64,000 nt of DNA, taken from the NCBI RefSeq assembly GCF_000367925.1, contig NZ_KB849168.1, forward strand, positions 114,850 through 178,849, read 5' to 3'. Every line of letters begins with the position of its first letter. Within the stretch, counting starts at the first letter, position 1. The translations under genes and the position numbers were made by a program. The notes under the pieces were generated by a model that saw only the letters and a list, made by a program, of their open reading frames with translations, did no database searches and was not told the DNA's origin. Positions 1 through 8,865 of this stretch are shown piece after piece. The DNA comes from Acinetobacter bohemicus ANC 3994 (GTDB taxonomy: Bacteria > Pseudomonadota > Gammaproteobacteria > Pseudomonadales > Moraxellaceae).

Positions 1-496
1 GCAGGCTGGTCGCATACAAATTTGTCATACAACACCTATATCGTTATTTTAAAATGAGTTTAGATGTTGTTTCTTTCAGTTTGATGATTTTTAGATGACA
101 CTTTATTGACATGTCTGATGGCTTCAACATTCAAGACAAATCCAAACACACTGATTCACACCTGCATTTCTAAGGCTTTTTGTTCTTCTCAGCCTGAACG
201 GGTTCATAAACACCAAACAAAAATCTGGCTTTACCAGATGCTTAGAAAAAAGTCCTGTTTTTTTAATTCCAAGCTATTTAAAGCTAGACACTCTATATAT
301 TTTCTTATCTGCTTCAAGTACAAGTGTTTTCACATTTTTATCTATACCAGTCAACTAAACATTAACTTAAATCATAAAAGTATTTTTAATAAAAAATGAA
401 TTATCACGCTTACTTGTAGTACCTCAAATCAATCTACGACAGATTAATCTTTATCGCGTTATGCCTAAACGCTAGATCTAGACTAGACCAGAGTGA
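1..496. other. Left-edge region with no supportable gene
   Basis: AT-rich DNA. An open frame reaches the window edge on the plus strand and stops at about base 57, but 18 residues are too few to identify. A longer plus-strand frame at 106-399 has a composition rich in Phe, Lys, Ser and His, no ribosome binding site and no recognisable motif, so I treat it as chance. Nothing else is visible. Confidence 0.4.
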
Positions 497-1303
497 CTAT
501 TCAATCCGATTTAACAAGCCATTTTCGACTTGATATAACTGCCCATTTCCAAAATCAATTTGCTGCTTTTCTCCGTGCAAATCAGGAAACCCTACGATCT
601 TTTCAAGTTGAGGAGAACGTTGAAATTTTTGTGTTTTTGGATTGTACATCCAATAAATATAACGTTTATCCTTAATCGATCGGCCTTGTGAAATATCGGA
701 CAATACAATGTCATAATACCCATCAAAATTAATATCCATATAACCAATACTTTTTGGAAATGCAGTAAATCCTGTCAAACTTTGTGCAACCGTATTGTTA
801 TTTTTATTCACGACATCGAGCTGTTTAAGTACCGTGCTATAGGATTCATTCAGGTTGTCTAGACCATAAAATTTAAAAATAAAATTGGGTTTATTTGAAA
901 TTTTGATTACAGGCTCAAACTGAATGGACTGCTCAAAACTATGATCAGATTTTGAAAGCAGCGCCTTAAGATCACCGGTATTGGAATCAAGTAGCCCTGT
1001 AAATTGATATTGCCCATTTTCAAGATTAGCTGAGTCAACAGACTTCAATATCAACTGATCGCCTTTTTGTAGTCCTTTTAAATTAATCTCCTGCTGATAA
1101 ACAAAGTCGTATAAAGTCGCATGTGGATTCCAAATGCCCGCATATAAACTGAGAAAATAGCGATCCTCTTTCGAATGCAACATGCGTTGCATAGAAACAC
1201 GAACATTACTGAATGGCTTTAATTCCGTCGCATTCACTATTTCAGCACGACTTAAGTTGGAAAAAATCAGAGTAGCGATACAAAGCAACAATTTCGTTTT
1301 CAT
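497..1303 (-). CDS. Exported hypothetical protein, XAC2610/FG-GAP-like
   Basis: The 268-residue product starts with a typical Sec signal peptide (Lys-rich start, hydrophobic stretch to about residue 18, Ala-X-Ala-like cleavage near 20). The C-terminal half carries an acidic loop, DINFDGYYD (190-198), followed by a Tyr/Trp-rich strand region. This is the calcium-binding-like pattern of XAC2610-type and FG-GAP-like exported proteins, so a periplasmic or surface location is likely. No catalytic motif is visible and the function is unknown. It lies downstream of ilvC on the same strand, but terminators at about 1530-1567 and 1351-1380 separate it from that operon. Confidence 0.75.
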   Translation of the reverse strand: MKTKLLLCIATLIFSNLSRAEIVNATELKPFSNVRVSMQRMLHSKEDRYFLSLYAGIWNPHATLYDFVYQQEINLKGLQKGDQLILKSVDSANLENGQYQFTGLLDSNTGDLKALLSKSDHSFEQSIQFEPVIKISNKPNFIFKFYGLDNLNESYSTVLKQLDVVNKNNNTVAQSLTGFTAFPKSIGYMDINFDGYYDIVLSDISQGRSIKDKRYIYWMYNPKTQKFQRSPQLEKIVGFPDLHGEKQQIDFGNGQLYQVENGLLNRIE

Positions 1304-1350
1304 GATTCAATACACTCAACAAAGCAAACTGTTATGCGTAATGTAGCACA

Positions 1351-1380
1351 AAAAAACCGCCCCAATCAGCGGTCTTTTTT
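1351..1380. terminator. Hairpin terminator behind the ilvC remnant
   Basis: Stem accgc (1356-1360) pairs with gcggt (1369-1373), with A/T runs on both sides, so it could work in either direction. Read on the minus strand it follows the stop codon of the duplicated ilvC 3' fragment by about 22 bases, as a native terminator would. Confidence 0.6.
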
Positions 1381-1399
1381 TAATCAATACACAATAAAA

Positions 1400-1450
1400 A
1401 ACTTAGTTTTTCTCTTTATCTACGATTTTTTTTGCTTGAGTCCAAGGTAT
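1400..1450 (-). pseudogene. Remnant of a second ilvC 3' end
   Basis: Bases 1400-1450 match bases 1581-1631, the 3' end of ilvC, at 44 of 51 positions without gaps. Read on the minus strand the fragment encodes TQAKKIVDKEKN and a stop, against IQANKIVDKEKN in the intact gene. Six of the seven differences fall at third codon positions, so the fragment probably diverged while it was still coding. It keeps its own downstream hairpin but has no upstream coding part. Confidence 0.75.
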
Positions 1451-1491
1451 GAGCGAATTCAAAGCACTGCTTTGAATGAAGCGCAAGGAAA

Positions 1492-1528
1492 AAAAGCACA
1501 ACTTTGAAGGAGGAAAAGCACAACTTTG
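1492..1528. repeat. Short direct repeat, 15 bp
   Basis: The sequence aaaagcacaactttg occurs at 1492-1506 and again at 1514-1528, a 22-base period. It lies between the ilvC remnant and the ilvC terminator and may mark the recombination junction. No gene is associated with it. Confidence 0.6.
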
Positions 1529-1534
1529 TATAAA

Positions 1535-1566
1535 AAAAAGCCCCTGTTATAAAACAAGGGCTTTTT
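1535..1566 (-). terminator. ilvC terminator
   Basis: Stem aaaaagccc (1535-1543) pairs with gggcttttt (1558-1566), extended by tgtt/aaca across one mismatch. It is about 17 bases past the ilvC stop, with a U-run on the minus strand. Confidence 0.8.
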
Positions 1567-1583
1567 AACTTAGAAATTAGAAC

Positions 1584-2600
1584 TTAGTTCTTTTCTTTGT
1601 CTACGATTTTATTCGCTTGAATCCAAGGCATCATCGCACGTAACTTGTTACCTGTTACTTCAATACCATGTGCAGCATTTTGACGACGACGTGCAGTCAT
1701 TGATGGGTAGTTCAACGCACCTTCGTTAATGAACATTTTCGCATATTCACCCGATTGGATACGTTTCAATGCATTACGCATTGCTTCACGAGACTGTTCA
1801 TTGATTACTTCAGTACCCGTTACATATTCGCCATATTCAGCATTGTTCGATACTGAATAGTTCATGTCCGCAATACCGCCTTCAAACATCAAATCAACGA
1901 TCAATTTAAGTTCGTGCAAGCATTCGAAATACGCCATTTCTGGAGCATAACCCGCTTCAACAAGCGTTTCATAACCCATTTTAACCAATTCAACCGCACC
2001 ACCACAAAGAACTGCTTGCTCACCAAAAAGGTCAGTTTCAGTTTCTTCACGGAATGAAGTTTCGATGATACCCGTACGACCACCACCTACGCCCGAAGCG
2101 TAAGAAAGCGCAAGATTACGTGCATTACCAGAAGCATCTTGATGAATTGCGATTAAGTCAGGTACACCTGAACCACGTTGGTATTCAGAACGTACTGTGT
2201 GACCTGGTGCTTTTGGCGCAACCATGATTACGTCTAAATCAGCACGTGGTACAACTTGGTTATAAAGAATAGAGAAACCATGAGCAAATGCTAAAGTTGC
2301 ACCTTGCTTGATGTTTGGTTCAATCACGTCACGATAAAGCTGTGATTGGAACTCATCTGGAGTCAAGATCATTACCACGTCAGCTTGAGCAACAGCAGCA
2401 GGAACTTCAGATACTTTAAGACCTGAATTTTCAGCTTTTTTCCAAGAAGTAGAACCAGCGCGTAAACCTACAGTTACGTCAACGCCAGAGTCTTTCAGGT
2501 TAAGCGCATGGGCATGACCTTGTGAACCGTAACCAATGATTGCTACTTTTTTACCTTGGATGATCGATAAGTCACAGTCTTTATCATAAAAAATTTGCAT
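1584..2600 (-). CDS. ilvC: Ketol-acid reductoisomerase (NADP+)
   Basis: Catalyses the isomerisation and NADPH-dependent reduction of acetolactate and acetohydroxybutyrate in valine/isoleucine synthesis, in the cytoplasm. The 338 residues fit the short class I enzymes. The N-terminal Rossmann motif GYGSQGHA is at 23-30. The metal ligands are all present: Asp190 and Glu194 in DLFGE, Glu226 and Glu230 in ECLHE. It is the last gene of ilvI-ilvH-ilvC. A 120-base spacer with a stable hairpin separates it from ilvH, so it may be processed or expressed at its own level. Confidence 0.98.
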   Translation of the reverse strand: MQIFYDKDCDLSIIQGKKVAIIGYGSQGHAHALNLKDSGVDVTVGLRAGSTSWKKAENSGLKVSEVPAAVAQADVVMILTPDEFQSQLYRDVIEPNIKQGATLAFAHGFSILYNQVVPRADLDVIMVAPKAPGHTVRSEYQRGSGVPDLIAIHQDASGNARNLALSYASGVGGGRTGIIETSFREETETDLFGEQAVLCGGAVELVKMGYETLVEAGYAPEMAYFECLHELKLIVDLMFEGGIADMNYSVSNNAEYGEYVTGTEVINEQSREAMRNALKRIQSGEYAKMFINEGALNYPSMTARRRQNAAHGIEVTGNKLRAMMPWIQANKIVDKEKN

Positions 2601-2636
2601 TGCTGTCTCCGCTTAAATGCTTTTGTTTCCTTTTAT

Positions 2637-2672
2637 CCAAGCCAATGATGTTATTGGTATTCATTGACTTGG
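2637..2672 (-). promoter_or_regulatory. ilvH-ilvC intergenic hairpin with an alternative fold
   Basis: Arms 2637-2648 (ccaagccaatga) and 2661-2672 (tcattgacttgg) pair over 12 positions with one mismatch and a 12-base loop. A second pairing, ccaat 2642-2646 with attgg 2653-2657, excludes the first. No U-run follows, so this is not a standard terminator. A role in RNA processing or stability ahead of ilvC is my inference. Confidence 0.45.
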
Positions 2673-2721
2673 AACCTCACCTAATAAGATGAGTAGAATG
2701 TGTGAATAAAATTAAAATCTG

Positions 2722-3213
2722 TTAGATCGTTAAAACTTTTTCGCCACGTGCGATACCTGAAACACCTGAACGCACCACTTCAAGAATAGTATTTTCTGCA
2801 AGCGCATCAATAAAACCATCGAGCTTTTCAGTTGTACCGGCAATTTGAATGGTATAGGTCGTTGGTGTGACATCGACAATTTGCGCACGGAAAATATCGG
2901 CCGTACGTTTAATCTCTGCACGTGCCGCGCCAAGTGATTTTACTTTAATCAACATGAGTTCACGTTCAATGTGCGCGCCTTCAGACAAATCAACCACTTT
3001 CACCACTTCAACCAATTTATTCAGTTGCTTGGTGATTTGCTCAATTTTATGGTCATCACCATACGTGGTGAGAGTCAAACGCGACATGGTTGGATCTTCA
3101 GTCGGTGCAACATTTAAAGTCTCAATGTTATAACCACGTTGAGAAAATAAACCGACTAAACGAGAAAGCGCACCAGCTTCGTTTTCAACGAGTACCGATA
3201 TAATATGTCTCAT
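2722..3213 (-). CDS. ilvH: Acetolactate synthase small (regulatory) subunit
   Basis: Regulatory subunit of acetohydroxyacid synthase; it stimulates the catalytic subunit and in this family confers valine feedback inhibition. The start is set at the ATG of MRHIISVLVENEAGAL. It overlaps the ilvI stop in an ATGA, the usual translational coupling. The resulting 163 residues match IlvH. The N-terminal ACT domain has the typical NEAGALSR segment (about residues 10-17) and a second ALS_ss domain follows. A longer frame upstream would add nine residues inside ilvI and is not favoured. Confidence 0.96.
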   Translation of the reverse strand: MRHIISVLVENEAGALSRLVGLFSQRGYNIETLNVAPTEDPTMSRLTLTTYGDDHKIEQITKQLNKLVEVVKVVDLSEGAHIERELMLIKVKSLGAARAEIKRTADIFRAQIVDVTPTTYTIQIAGTTEKLDGFIDALAENTILEVVRSGVSGIARGEKVLTI

Positions 3214-4937
3214 GACGTACGCTCTCCTTTTCCTAACCACATATCCTGCATAGATTGACCCGCGATCAACATCGGGTAAACATGTTCAGTACGATCAACC
3301 ATGACATTAATGAACACGCATTTATCATTAATCGCCATCGCTTCAGCAAGCTTAGATTCCAACTCATCGGCATGGTCAATTTGAATACCCACGTGACCGT
3401 ACGCTTCCATGAGTTTGGCAAAATCAGGCAGTGAATCAACATAAGAGCTGGAATGACGACCTTCGTAATTCATATCCTGCCATTGTTTCACCATGCCCAA
3501 AGCTTGGTTATTCAAGCACAGAATTTTCACATTTAAGCCATACTGCTTACAGGTTGATAATTCTTGAATACACATCTGAATCGATGCTTCACCTGTAATA
3601 CATACTACTTGCTGCTCTGGGAAGGCAAGTTTTGCCGCCATTGCATACGGCAAGCCCACACCCATGGTGCCTAGGCCACCAGAGTTAATCCATTGACGTG
3701 GACGTTTGTATTTATAGTAGTTCGCGCCGAACATTTGATGCTGACCAACATCTGAAGTAATGATCGCTTCACCGTTCGTCACTTTATACATTGCTTCAAC
3801 CACTTGTTGTGGCTTCATTACACCATTCGTACCCGCGTCATAACGTAAGCCATGAACTTTGCGCCATTCATTGATTTGAGACCACCAAGCCGCAATCGCT
3901 TCAGGATTTGGTTTAGAAACATTCATTTGTTTCAATTGAACCAACATCTCTTGCAGTACAGGTTCTACTGCACCCACGATTGGAATATGCGCCATAATGG
4001 TTTTTGAAATCGTCGCTGGGTCGATATCAATATGAATTACTTTTGCATTTGGACAGAATTTTGCAGGATTGTTGGTGACACGGTCATCGAAACGCGCACC
4101 GATACACAAAATAACGTCTGCATTATGCATGGTCATATTGGCTTCATAGGTACCATGCATGCCCAACATACCAACAAACTGTTCATCATCACCCGGGAAA
4201 CCACCTAAGCCCATCAGGGTGTTGGTTACTGGGTAATTTAGAAGATGAGCAAGCTCAGTCAATAATTCAGCTGCATTGCCTTGAACAACACCACCACCGG
4301 TATAAATGATTGGGCGTTCAGAACCAATTAATTCTTCAATGGCTTTACGAATTTGACCTGAGTGACCACGATGAGGTGGCTGGTAAGAACGCATCTTCAC
4401 TTTTTCAGGATATTCGTAAGCGAATTTATCGACAGGATTGGTTGCATCTTTAGGAATATCAACCACCACAGGACCTGGACGACCTGAAGAGGCAATATAA
4501 AATGCTTTTTTAATAATAGCAGGAATTTCGCTTGCATGACGCACTTGGAAACTGTGTTTCACAATCGGACGAGAAACACCCACCATGTCTGTTTCTTGGA
4601 ATGCATCTTCGCCAATTAAATGTGTTGCAACCTGACCAGACAAAATCACCATTGGGATTGAGTCCATATATGCCGTTGCAATTGGCGTTACAGTATTGGT
4701 TGCGCCTGGGCCTGATGTGACGAGAACAACACCAGTTTTACCTGTTACACGTGAATAAGCATCTGCCATATGACCAGCAGCTTGCTCATGACGTACAAGG
4801 TAATGGTTGATTTTGTCTTGTTGAAAGAGCGCATCATAAATATGTAATACTGCGCCGCCTGGGTATCCAAAAACATGCTCAACGCCTTCGTCCGCCAATG
4901 CGCGAACAAGCATTTCACCACCAGATAAAAGTTCCAA
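3210..4937 (-). CDS. ilvI: Acetolactate synthase large (catalytic) subunit
   Basis: Thiamine diphosphate enzyme that condenses two pyruvates, or pyruvate with 2-oxobutyrate, as the first common step of branched-chain amino acid synthesis. The 575 residues match the family. The catalytic Glu sits in RHEQAAGHMADAY, followed by the central FAD-binding domain and C-terminal TPP domain. The start is a TTG: MELLSGGEML aligns with the family N-terminus, and AGGGTG lies seven bases upstream. Oddity: the TPP/Mg motif, usually GDG or GEG, reads Gly449-Glu450-Ala451 before SIQMC. The downstream Asn-Asn of the motif is present (LNNQALG). First gene of the operon. Confidence 0.96.
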   Translation of the reverse strand: MELLSGGEMLVRALADEGVEHVFGYPGGAVLHIYDALFQQDKINHYLVRHEQAAGHMADAYSRVTGKTGVVLVTSGPGATNTVTPIATAYMDSIPMVILSGQVATHLIGEDAFQETDMVGVSRPIVKHSFQVRHASEIPAIIKKAFYIASSGRPGPVVVDIPKDATNPVDKFAYEYPEKVKMRSYQPPHRGHSGQIRKAIEELIGSERPIIYTGGGVVQGNAAELLTELAHLLNYPVTNTLMGLGGFPGDDEQFVGMLGMHGTYEANMTMHNADVILCIGARFDDRVTNNPAKFCPNAKVIHIDIDPATISKTIMAHIPIVGAVEPVLQEMLVQLKQMNVSKPNPEAIAAWWSQINEWRKVHGLRYDAGTNGVMKPQQVVEAMYKVTNGEAIITSDVGQHQMFGANYYKYKRPRQWINSGGLGTMGVGLPYAMAAKLAFPEQQVVCITGEASIQMCIQELSTCKQYGLNVKILCLNNQALGMVKQWQDMNYEGRHSSSYVDSLPDFAKLMEAYGHVGIQIDHADELESKLAEAMAINDKCVFINVMVDRTEHVYPMLIAGQSMQDMWLGKGERTS

Positions 4938-5732
4938 CGTGATTCACCCTAATCTTTTTTCACTAACAAATGGAGGGCATTTGTAGTGGTTAATTCATTA
5001 ACTGTCTGCATTGTTATAGCACACAAATTTCATAGTTTTCATAGCAATAGGAAAAAAATCTGACCTGACTGCTGTTTGAGCAATATGGGGTCTAAAACAT
5101 GTTGGGGTAAACATATTTTGTTGGCTTTGTTCAGCTTCTCGGCTAGAGAAGAAGTCCATTGCTAAAATGACGCTGATTCGAAGGGTGATCAAATAAACGC
5201 ATATAAAACTACAGTCCGCATTTTTGTGGTTTCGCCTATTAAAGTCAAGTTTAAAAATTGGCTTTTTTCTGTTTATTTACAGACCGTTTATTTTTTAAGC
5301 TAAGCTCTCACTTTCAGGTTTGATTTTTCATTTGCAATTTTATTTGAAAAACCAGCAACCCCATCACCCCTCAAGCCCCATTAATAAAAAAATATTATAA
5401 ATTAAATAAATAAATTTAATGTTTTATTGGTTTTCAGCTATATGCATATGATGGAAAGTTAAATAACACCGCCTGTTACTCAAAAGATGGCTATTGTTTT
5501 CATTTAAGAATATGAATAAGCAGATCAAAAATGAATTAAAACTTAACGATTTATGCTTTAAAAATGAGCGTTCACTGAGTGTTGATTTATGCCTAATGCA
5601 ATCATTAATTAGATTGCTCCGTTTATCTTTTTTTCTGTAAATTAATAAAAAGCATATAAAATATAGAACTGAAATTTTGATTAAATTTCATACTCAGCCT
5701 TCACTCATTATTACAACAAGGACTTCTTTCCC
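4938..5732. other. Long AT-rich intergenic region between divergent genes
   Basis: Nearly 800 bases separate ilvI (minus) from the DUF4124 gene (plus). A small hairpin with arms acaaatg/catttgt lies at 4966-4984 in the presumed ilvI leader. A 64-codon minus-strand frame at 4998-5192 has no family resemblance and does not resemble an Ile/Val/Leu-rich leader peptide. I see no RNA gene or repeat. The region presumably holds both promoters. Confidence 0.4.
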
Positions 5733-6086
5733 ATGTCATCAGCTTTTATCAAATTTGGATTCATGGCGATATGCTTGAGCTTCAGCCTAAGTTCGACCAG
5801 CAGCTTCGCGAAAGAATATTACAAATGGGTGGATGCAAAAGGTTCGACCCATTACACCGCAACCCCACCACCCAAATCTGCACAAAAAAAAGGGAAAATA
5901 GCGACATACGGTTCAAATAACCACACACAACAGGCTAAAAATTCTGCGACAGAAACAGCTGAAGGAAATCATGCCTCAAAAGAAGCGCAAAATCATGTCA
6001 ATGTTGGACTGGCTGCGGCAAATGCGGCTGAAGCTGTGGTACGAGAGATAGCCAATCCAAGTAAGGCACCCGCTGCGAAAGAGTAA
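5733..6086 (+). CDS. Exported DUF4124-domain protein
   Basis: A 117-residue protein with a signal peptide (hydrophobic stretch about 8-24, cleavage likely after SSFA at 26). The DUF4124 core follows: YYKWVDAKGSTHYTATPPP (about 29-47), a short beta-rich unit common in Gammaproteobacteria, here joined to a low-complexity Ala/Lys/Asn-rich tail. It should be periplasmic. The molecular role of DUF4124 is not known to me. It stands alone between ilvI and leuS, with AAGGA about 11 bases before the start. Confidence 0.8.
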   Translation: MSSAFIKFGFMAICLSFSLSSTSSFAKEYYKWVDAKGSTHYTATPPPKSAQKKGKIATYGSNNHTQQAKNSATETAEGNHASKEAQNHVNVGLAAANAAEAVVREIANPSKAPAAKE

Positions 6087-6235
6087 TCAATTTCGGGGTT
6101 CAACAATGGAATAATTTTTGCTGTTTAAAAACTTCAATATTTTCTGCTTTATGTCAGGCGCAAAATTCACTTTTTAGTGCATTTTGCGCTATGCTGTGTA
6201 ACAAACTTTTTAACCATTGTTCTTAATATACGTAT

Positions 6236-8860
6236 ATGACTATTTCTCACATTGACCCTGAATATCAAGCGAGCGCGATTGAATCCACTGTCCAACAAGA
6301 CTGGGAAACTCGCAAAGCCTTTAAAGTTGCCGACACTGTAGAAGGTAAACATCGTTATATCCTCTCGATGTTCCCTTATCCAAGTGGCAAGCTGCATATG
6401 GGTCATGTGCGTAACTATACCATTGGCGACGTGATTAGCCGTTTCCACCGTCTCAAAGGTGAAACTGTCCTGCAACCGATGGGTTGGGATGCTTTTGGTC
6501 TGCCTGCGGAAAATGCAGCGATTGCACACCAAGTTGCCCCTGCAAAATGGACCTTTGAAAACATCGCTTATATGCGTGACCAGTTAAAAAAATTGGGTCT
6601 GTCAGTCGATTGGGATCGTGAATTTGCGACCTGTACGCCAGAATATTATCACTGGGAACAATGGTTATTTGTACAGCTATATAAGAAAGGGCTGATTTAT
6701 CGCAAACTTTCAACGGTAAATTGGGATCCTGTCGATCAGACTGTGCTTGCCAATGAACAAGTTGAAAATGGTCGTGGTTGGCGTTCGGGTGCATTGGTTG
6801 AAAAACGTGATATTCCAATGTATTACTTCCGTATTACCGATTATGCACAAGAATTATTAGACGATTTAGATTCGCTTAAAGATGGTTGGCCGCAACAAGT
6901 CTTGACCATGCAACGCAACTGGATTGGTCGTTCACAAGGCATGGAAATCACCTTTCCATCTGCGAACCCTGAAATCTATGCTGATGATTTAACGGTTTAT
7001 ACCACACGTGGTGACACCTTGATGGGCGTGACGTATGTTGCGGTGGCCGCTGAACATCCAATGGCGCTTAAAGCGGCTGAAACAAATCCCGAATTGGCTG
7101 CATTTATTGAAGAATGCCGTATGGGTTCAGTAGCTGAAGCGGATCTTGCCACTGCCGAGAAAAAAGGCATGGCTACTGGTTTGTCTGTGAAACACCCTGT
7201 AACGGGTGAAGCAGTTCCAGTGTGGATTGCGAACTATGTATTGATGTCATACGGTTCAGGTGCGGTGATGGCAGTTCCAGCACACGACGAACGTGATTTC
7301 GAATTTGCCAACAAATATGGTTTAACCCTCCAGCAAGTGATCGATGCCAAAGGTGCAGACGATGCTGAATTTTCTGCAACTGAGTGGCAAGAATGGTATG
7401 GCTCGAAAGAAGGTAAACTGGTTAATTCTGGCGAATTTGATGGTTTAGATTTCCAAGCTGCATTTGATGCGTTTATTGCAAAATTAGAACCACAACAACT
7501 GGCAAATACTAAAGTTCAGTTCCGTCTACGTGACTGGGGTGTTTCGCGTCAGCGTTATTGGGGTTGTCCGATTCCAATGATCAACTGTGAAACTTGTGGT
7601 CAAGTACCTGTACCTGAAGAACAACTTCCAGTAATTTTACCAACTGACGTGGTGCCAGATGGTTCAGGTAATCCACTCAATAAAATGCCTGAATTTTATG
7701 AAACCCAATGTCCATGTTGTGGTGCAGATGCACGCCGTGAAACCGATACTTTGGATACGTTCGTAGAGTCATCTTGGTATTATGCTCGTTATGCATCTCC
7801 AGATTTCACCGGTGGTTTAGTTAAACCTGAAGCTGCAAAATCATGGCTACCAGTCAACCAATATATTGGTGGTGTGGAACATGCAATCCTACATTTATTG
7901 TATGCCCGTTTCTTCCATAAATTGATGCGTGATGAAGGCGTCGTTGAAGGCAATGAACCTTTCGCTAACTTGCTGACTCAAGGTATGGTTTTAGCTGATA
8001 CCTTCTACCGTGAAGCCGAATCAGGTAAGAAAACGTGGTTTAATCCTGCGGATATTGAATTAGAAAAAGACGAAAAAGGTCGTGTTCTTTCTGCTAAATA
8101 TACAGGTGACGGCCAAGACGTTGTGGTTGGCGGTCAAGAAAAAATGTCGAAATCGAAAAATAACGGCATCGACCCGCAATCGATTATTGATCAATACGGC
8201 GCAGATACTGCACGTGTATTTATGATGTTTGCGGCCCCACCCGATCAATCGCTTGAATGGTCTGATGCCGGTGTGGAAGGTGCAAACCGTTTCTTAAAAC
8301 GTGTATGGCGTTTAACCACAGGTTTCTTGGAAAAAGACAACCATGCCGCTGCAATTGATGCTGCGAATTTGTCATCAGCGGCACAAGATTTACGTCGTAA
8401 AACCCACGAAACCATTCAAAAAGTGGGTGATGACATTGAACGTCGTCATGCTTTCAATACGGCCATTGCCGCGCAAATGGAATTATTGAATGCCTGCAAT
8501 AAATTTGAAGCCAACGATGATAATGACGTTGCGGTTGAACGTGATGCCATTATTAGCTTGCTCACTTTGCTTGCACCATTTGCACCACATTTAAGTCAGA
8601 CCTTATTGGCTCAGTTCGGTATTGAGTTAACTGAAACCCTATTCCCTGTTGTGGATGAGTCTGCGCTAACCCGCAACACGCAAACCATTGTGGTACAGGT
8701 CAATGGTAAACTTCGTGGCAAGCTGGAAGTGTCTGTTGATCTCTCTAAAGAAGATATTTTGGCTCAAGCCAAAGCATTGCCTGAAGTACAACAATTCTTA
8801 ACCGGTCCAACCAAGAAAGAAATTGTGGTGCCAAATAAATTAGTCAATTTGGTGGTTTAA
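6236..8860 (+). CDS. leuS: Leucyl-tRNA synthetase
   Basis: Class Ia aminoacyl-tRNA synthetase charging tRNA-Leu in the cytoplasm. The 874 residues are full length. The ATP-binding HMGH is at 54-57 inside PYPSGKLHMGHVRNYTIGD and the KMSKS loop is at 636-640. The CP1 editing domain lies between, followed by a zinc-like Cys cluster (CETCGQ, CPCC) and the anticodon-binding domain. The threonine-rich editing motif, TTRPDT in well-studied enzymes, reads TTRGDT here, with Gly259 in place of Pro. It heads the conserved leuS-lptE-holA order. Confidence 0.98.
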   Translation: MTISHIDPEYQASAIESTVQQDWETRKAFKVADTVEGKHRYILSMFPYPSGKLHMGHVRNYTIGDVISRFHRLKGETVLQPMGWDAFGLPAENAAIAHQVAPAKWTFENIAYMRDQLKKLGLSVDWDREFATCTPEYYHWEQWLFVQLYKKGLIYRKLSTVNWDPVDQTVLANEQVENGRGWRSGALVEKRDIPMYYFRITDYAQELLDDLDSLKDGWPQQVLTMQRNWIGRSQGMEITFPSANPEIYADDLTVYTTRGDTLMGVTYVAVAAEHPMALKAAETNPELAAFIEECRMGSVAEADLATAEKKGMATGLSVKHPVTGEAVPVWIANYVLMSYGSGAVMAVPAHDERDFEFANKYGLTLQQVIDAKGADDAEFSATEWQEWYGSKEGKLVNSGEFDGLDFQAAFDAFIAKLEPQQLANTKVQFRLRDWGVSRQRYWGCPIPMINCETCGQVPVPEEQLPVILPTDVVPDGSGNPLNKMPEFYETQCPCCGADARRETDTLDTFVESSWYYARYASPDFTGGLVKPEAAKSWLPVNQYIGGVEHAILHLLYARFFHKLMRDEGVVEGNEPFANLLTQGMVLADTFYREAESGKKTWFNPADIELEKDEKGRVLSAKYTGDGQDVVVGGQEKMSKSKNNGIDPQSIIDQYGADTARVFMMFAAPPDQSLEWSDAGVEGANRFLKRVWRLTTGFLEKDNHAAAIDAANLSSAAQDLRRKTHETIQKVGDDIERRHAFNTAIAAQMELLNACNKFEANDDNDVAVERDAIISLLTLLAPFAPHLSQTLLAQFGIELTETLFPVVDESALTRNTQTIVVQVNGKLRGKLEVSVDLSKEDILAQAKALPEVQQFLTGPTKKEIVVPNKLVNLVV

Positions 8861-8865
8861 TTCAA

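Noticed and set aside
106..399. 97-codon plus-strand frame near the left edge
   Set aside because: No start signal, no family resemblance, AT-rich random composition.
4998..5192. Possible leader peptide upstream of ilvI
   Set aside because: An attenuator leader should be rich in Ile, Val or Leu codons in a run; this frame is not, and no terminator follows it.
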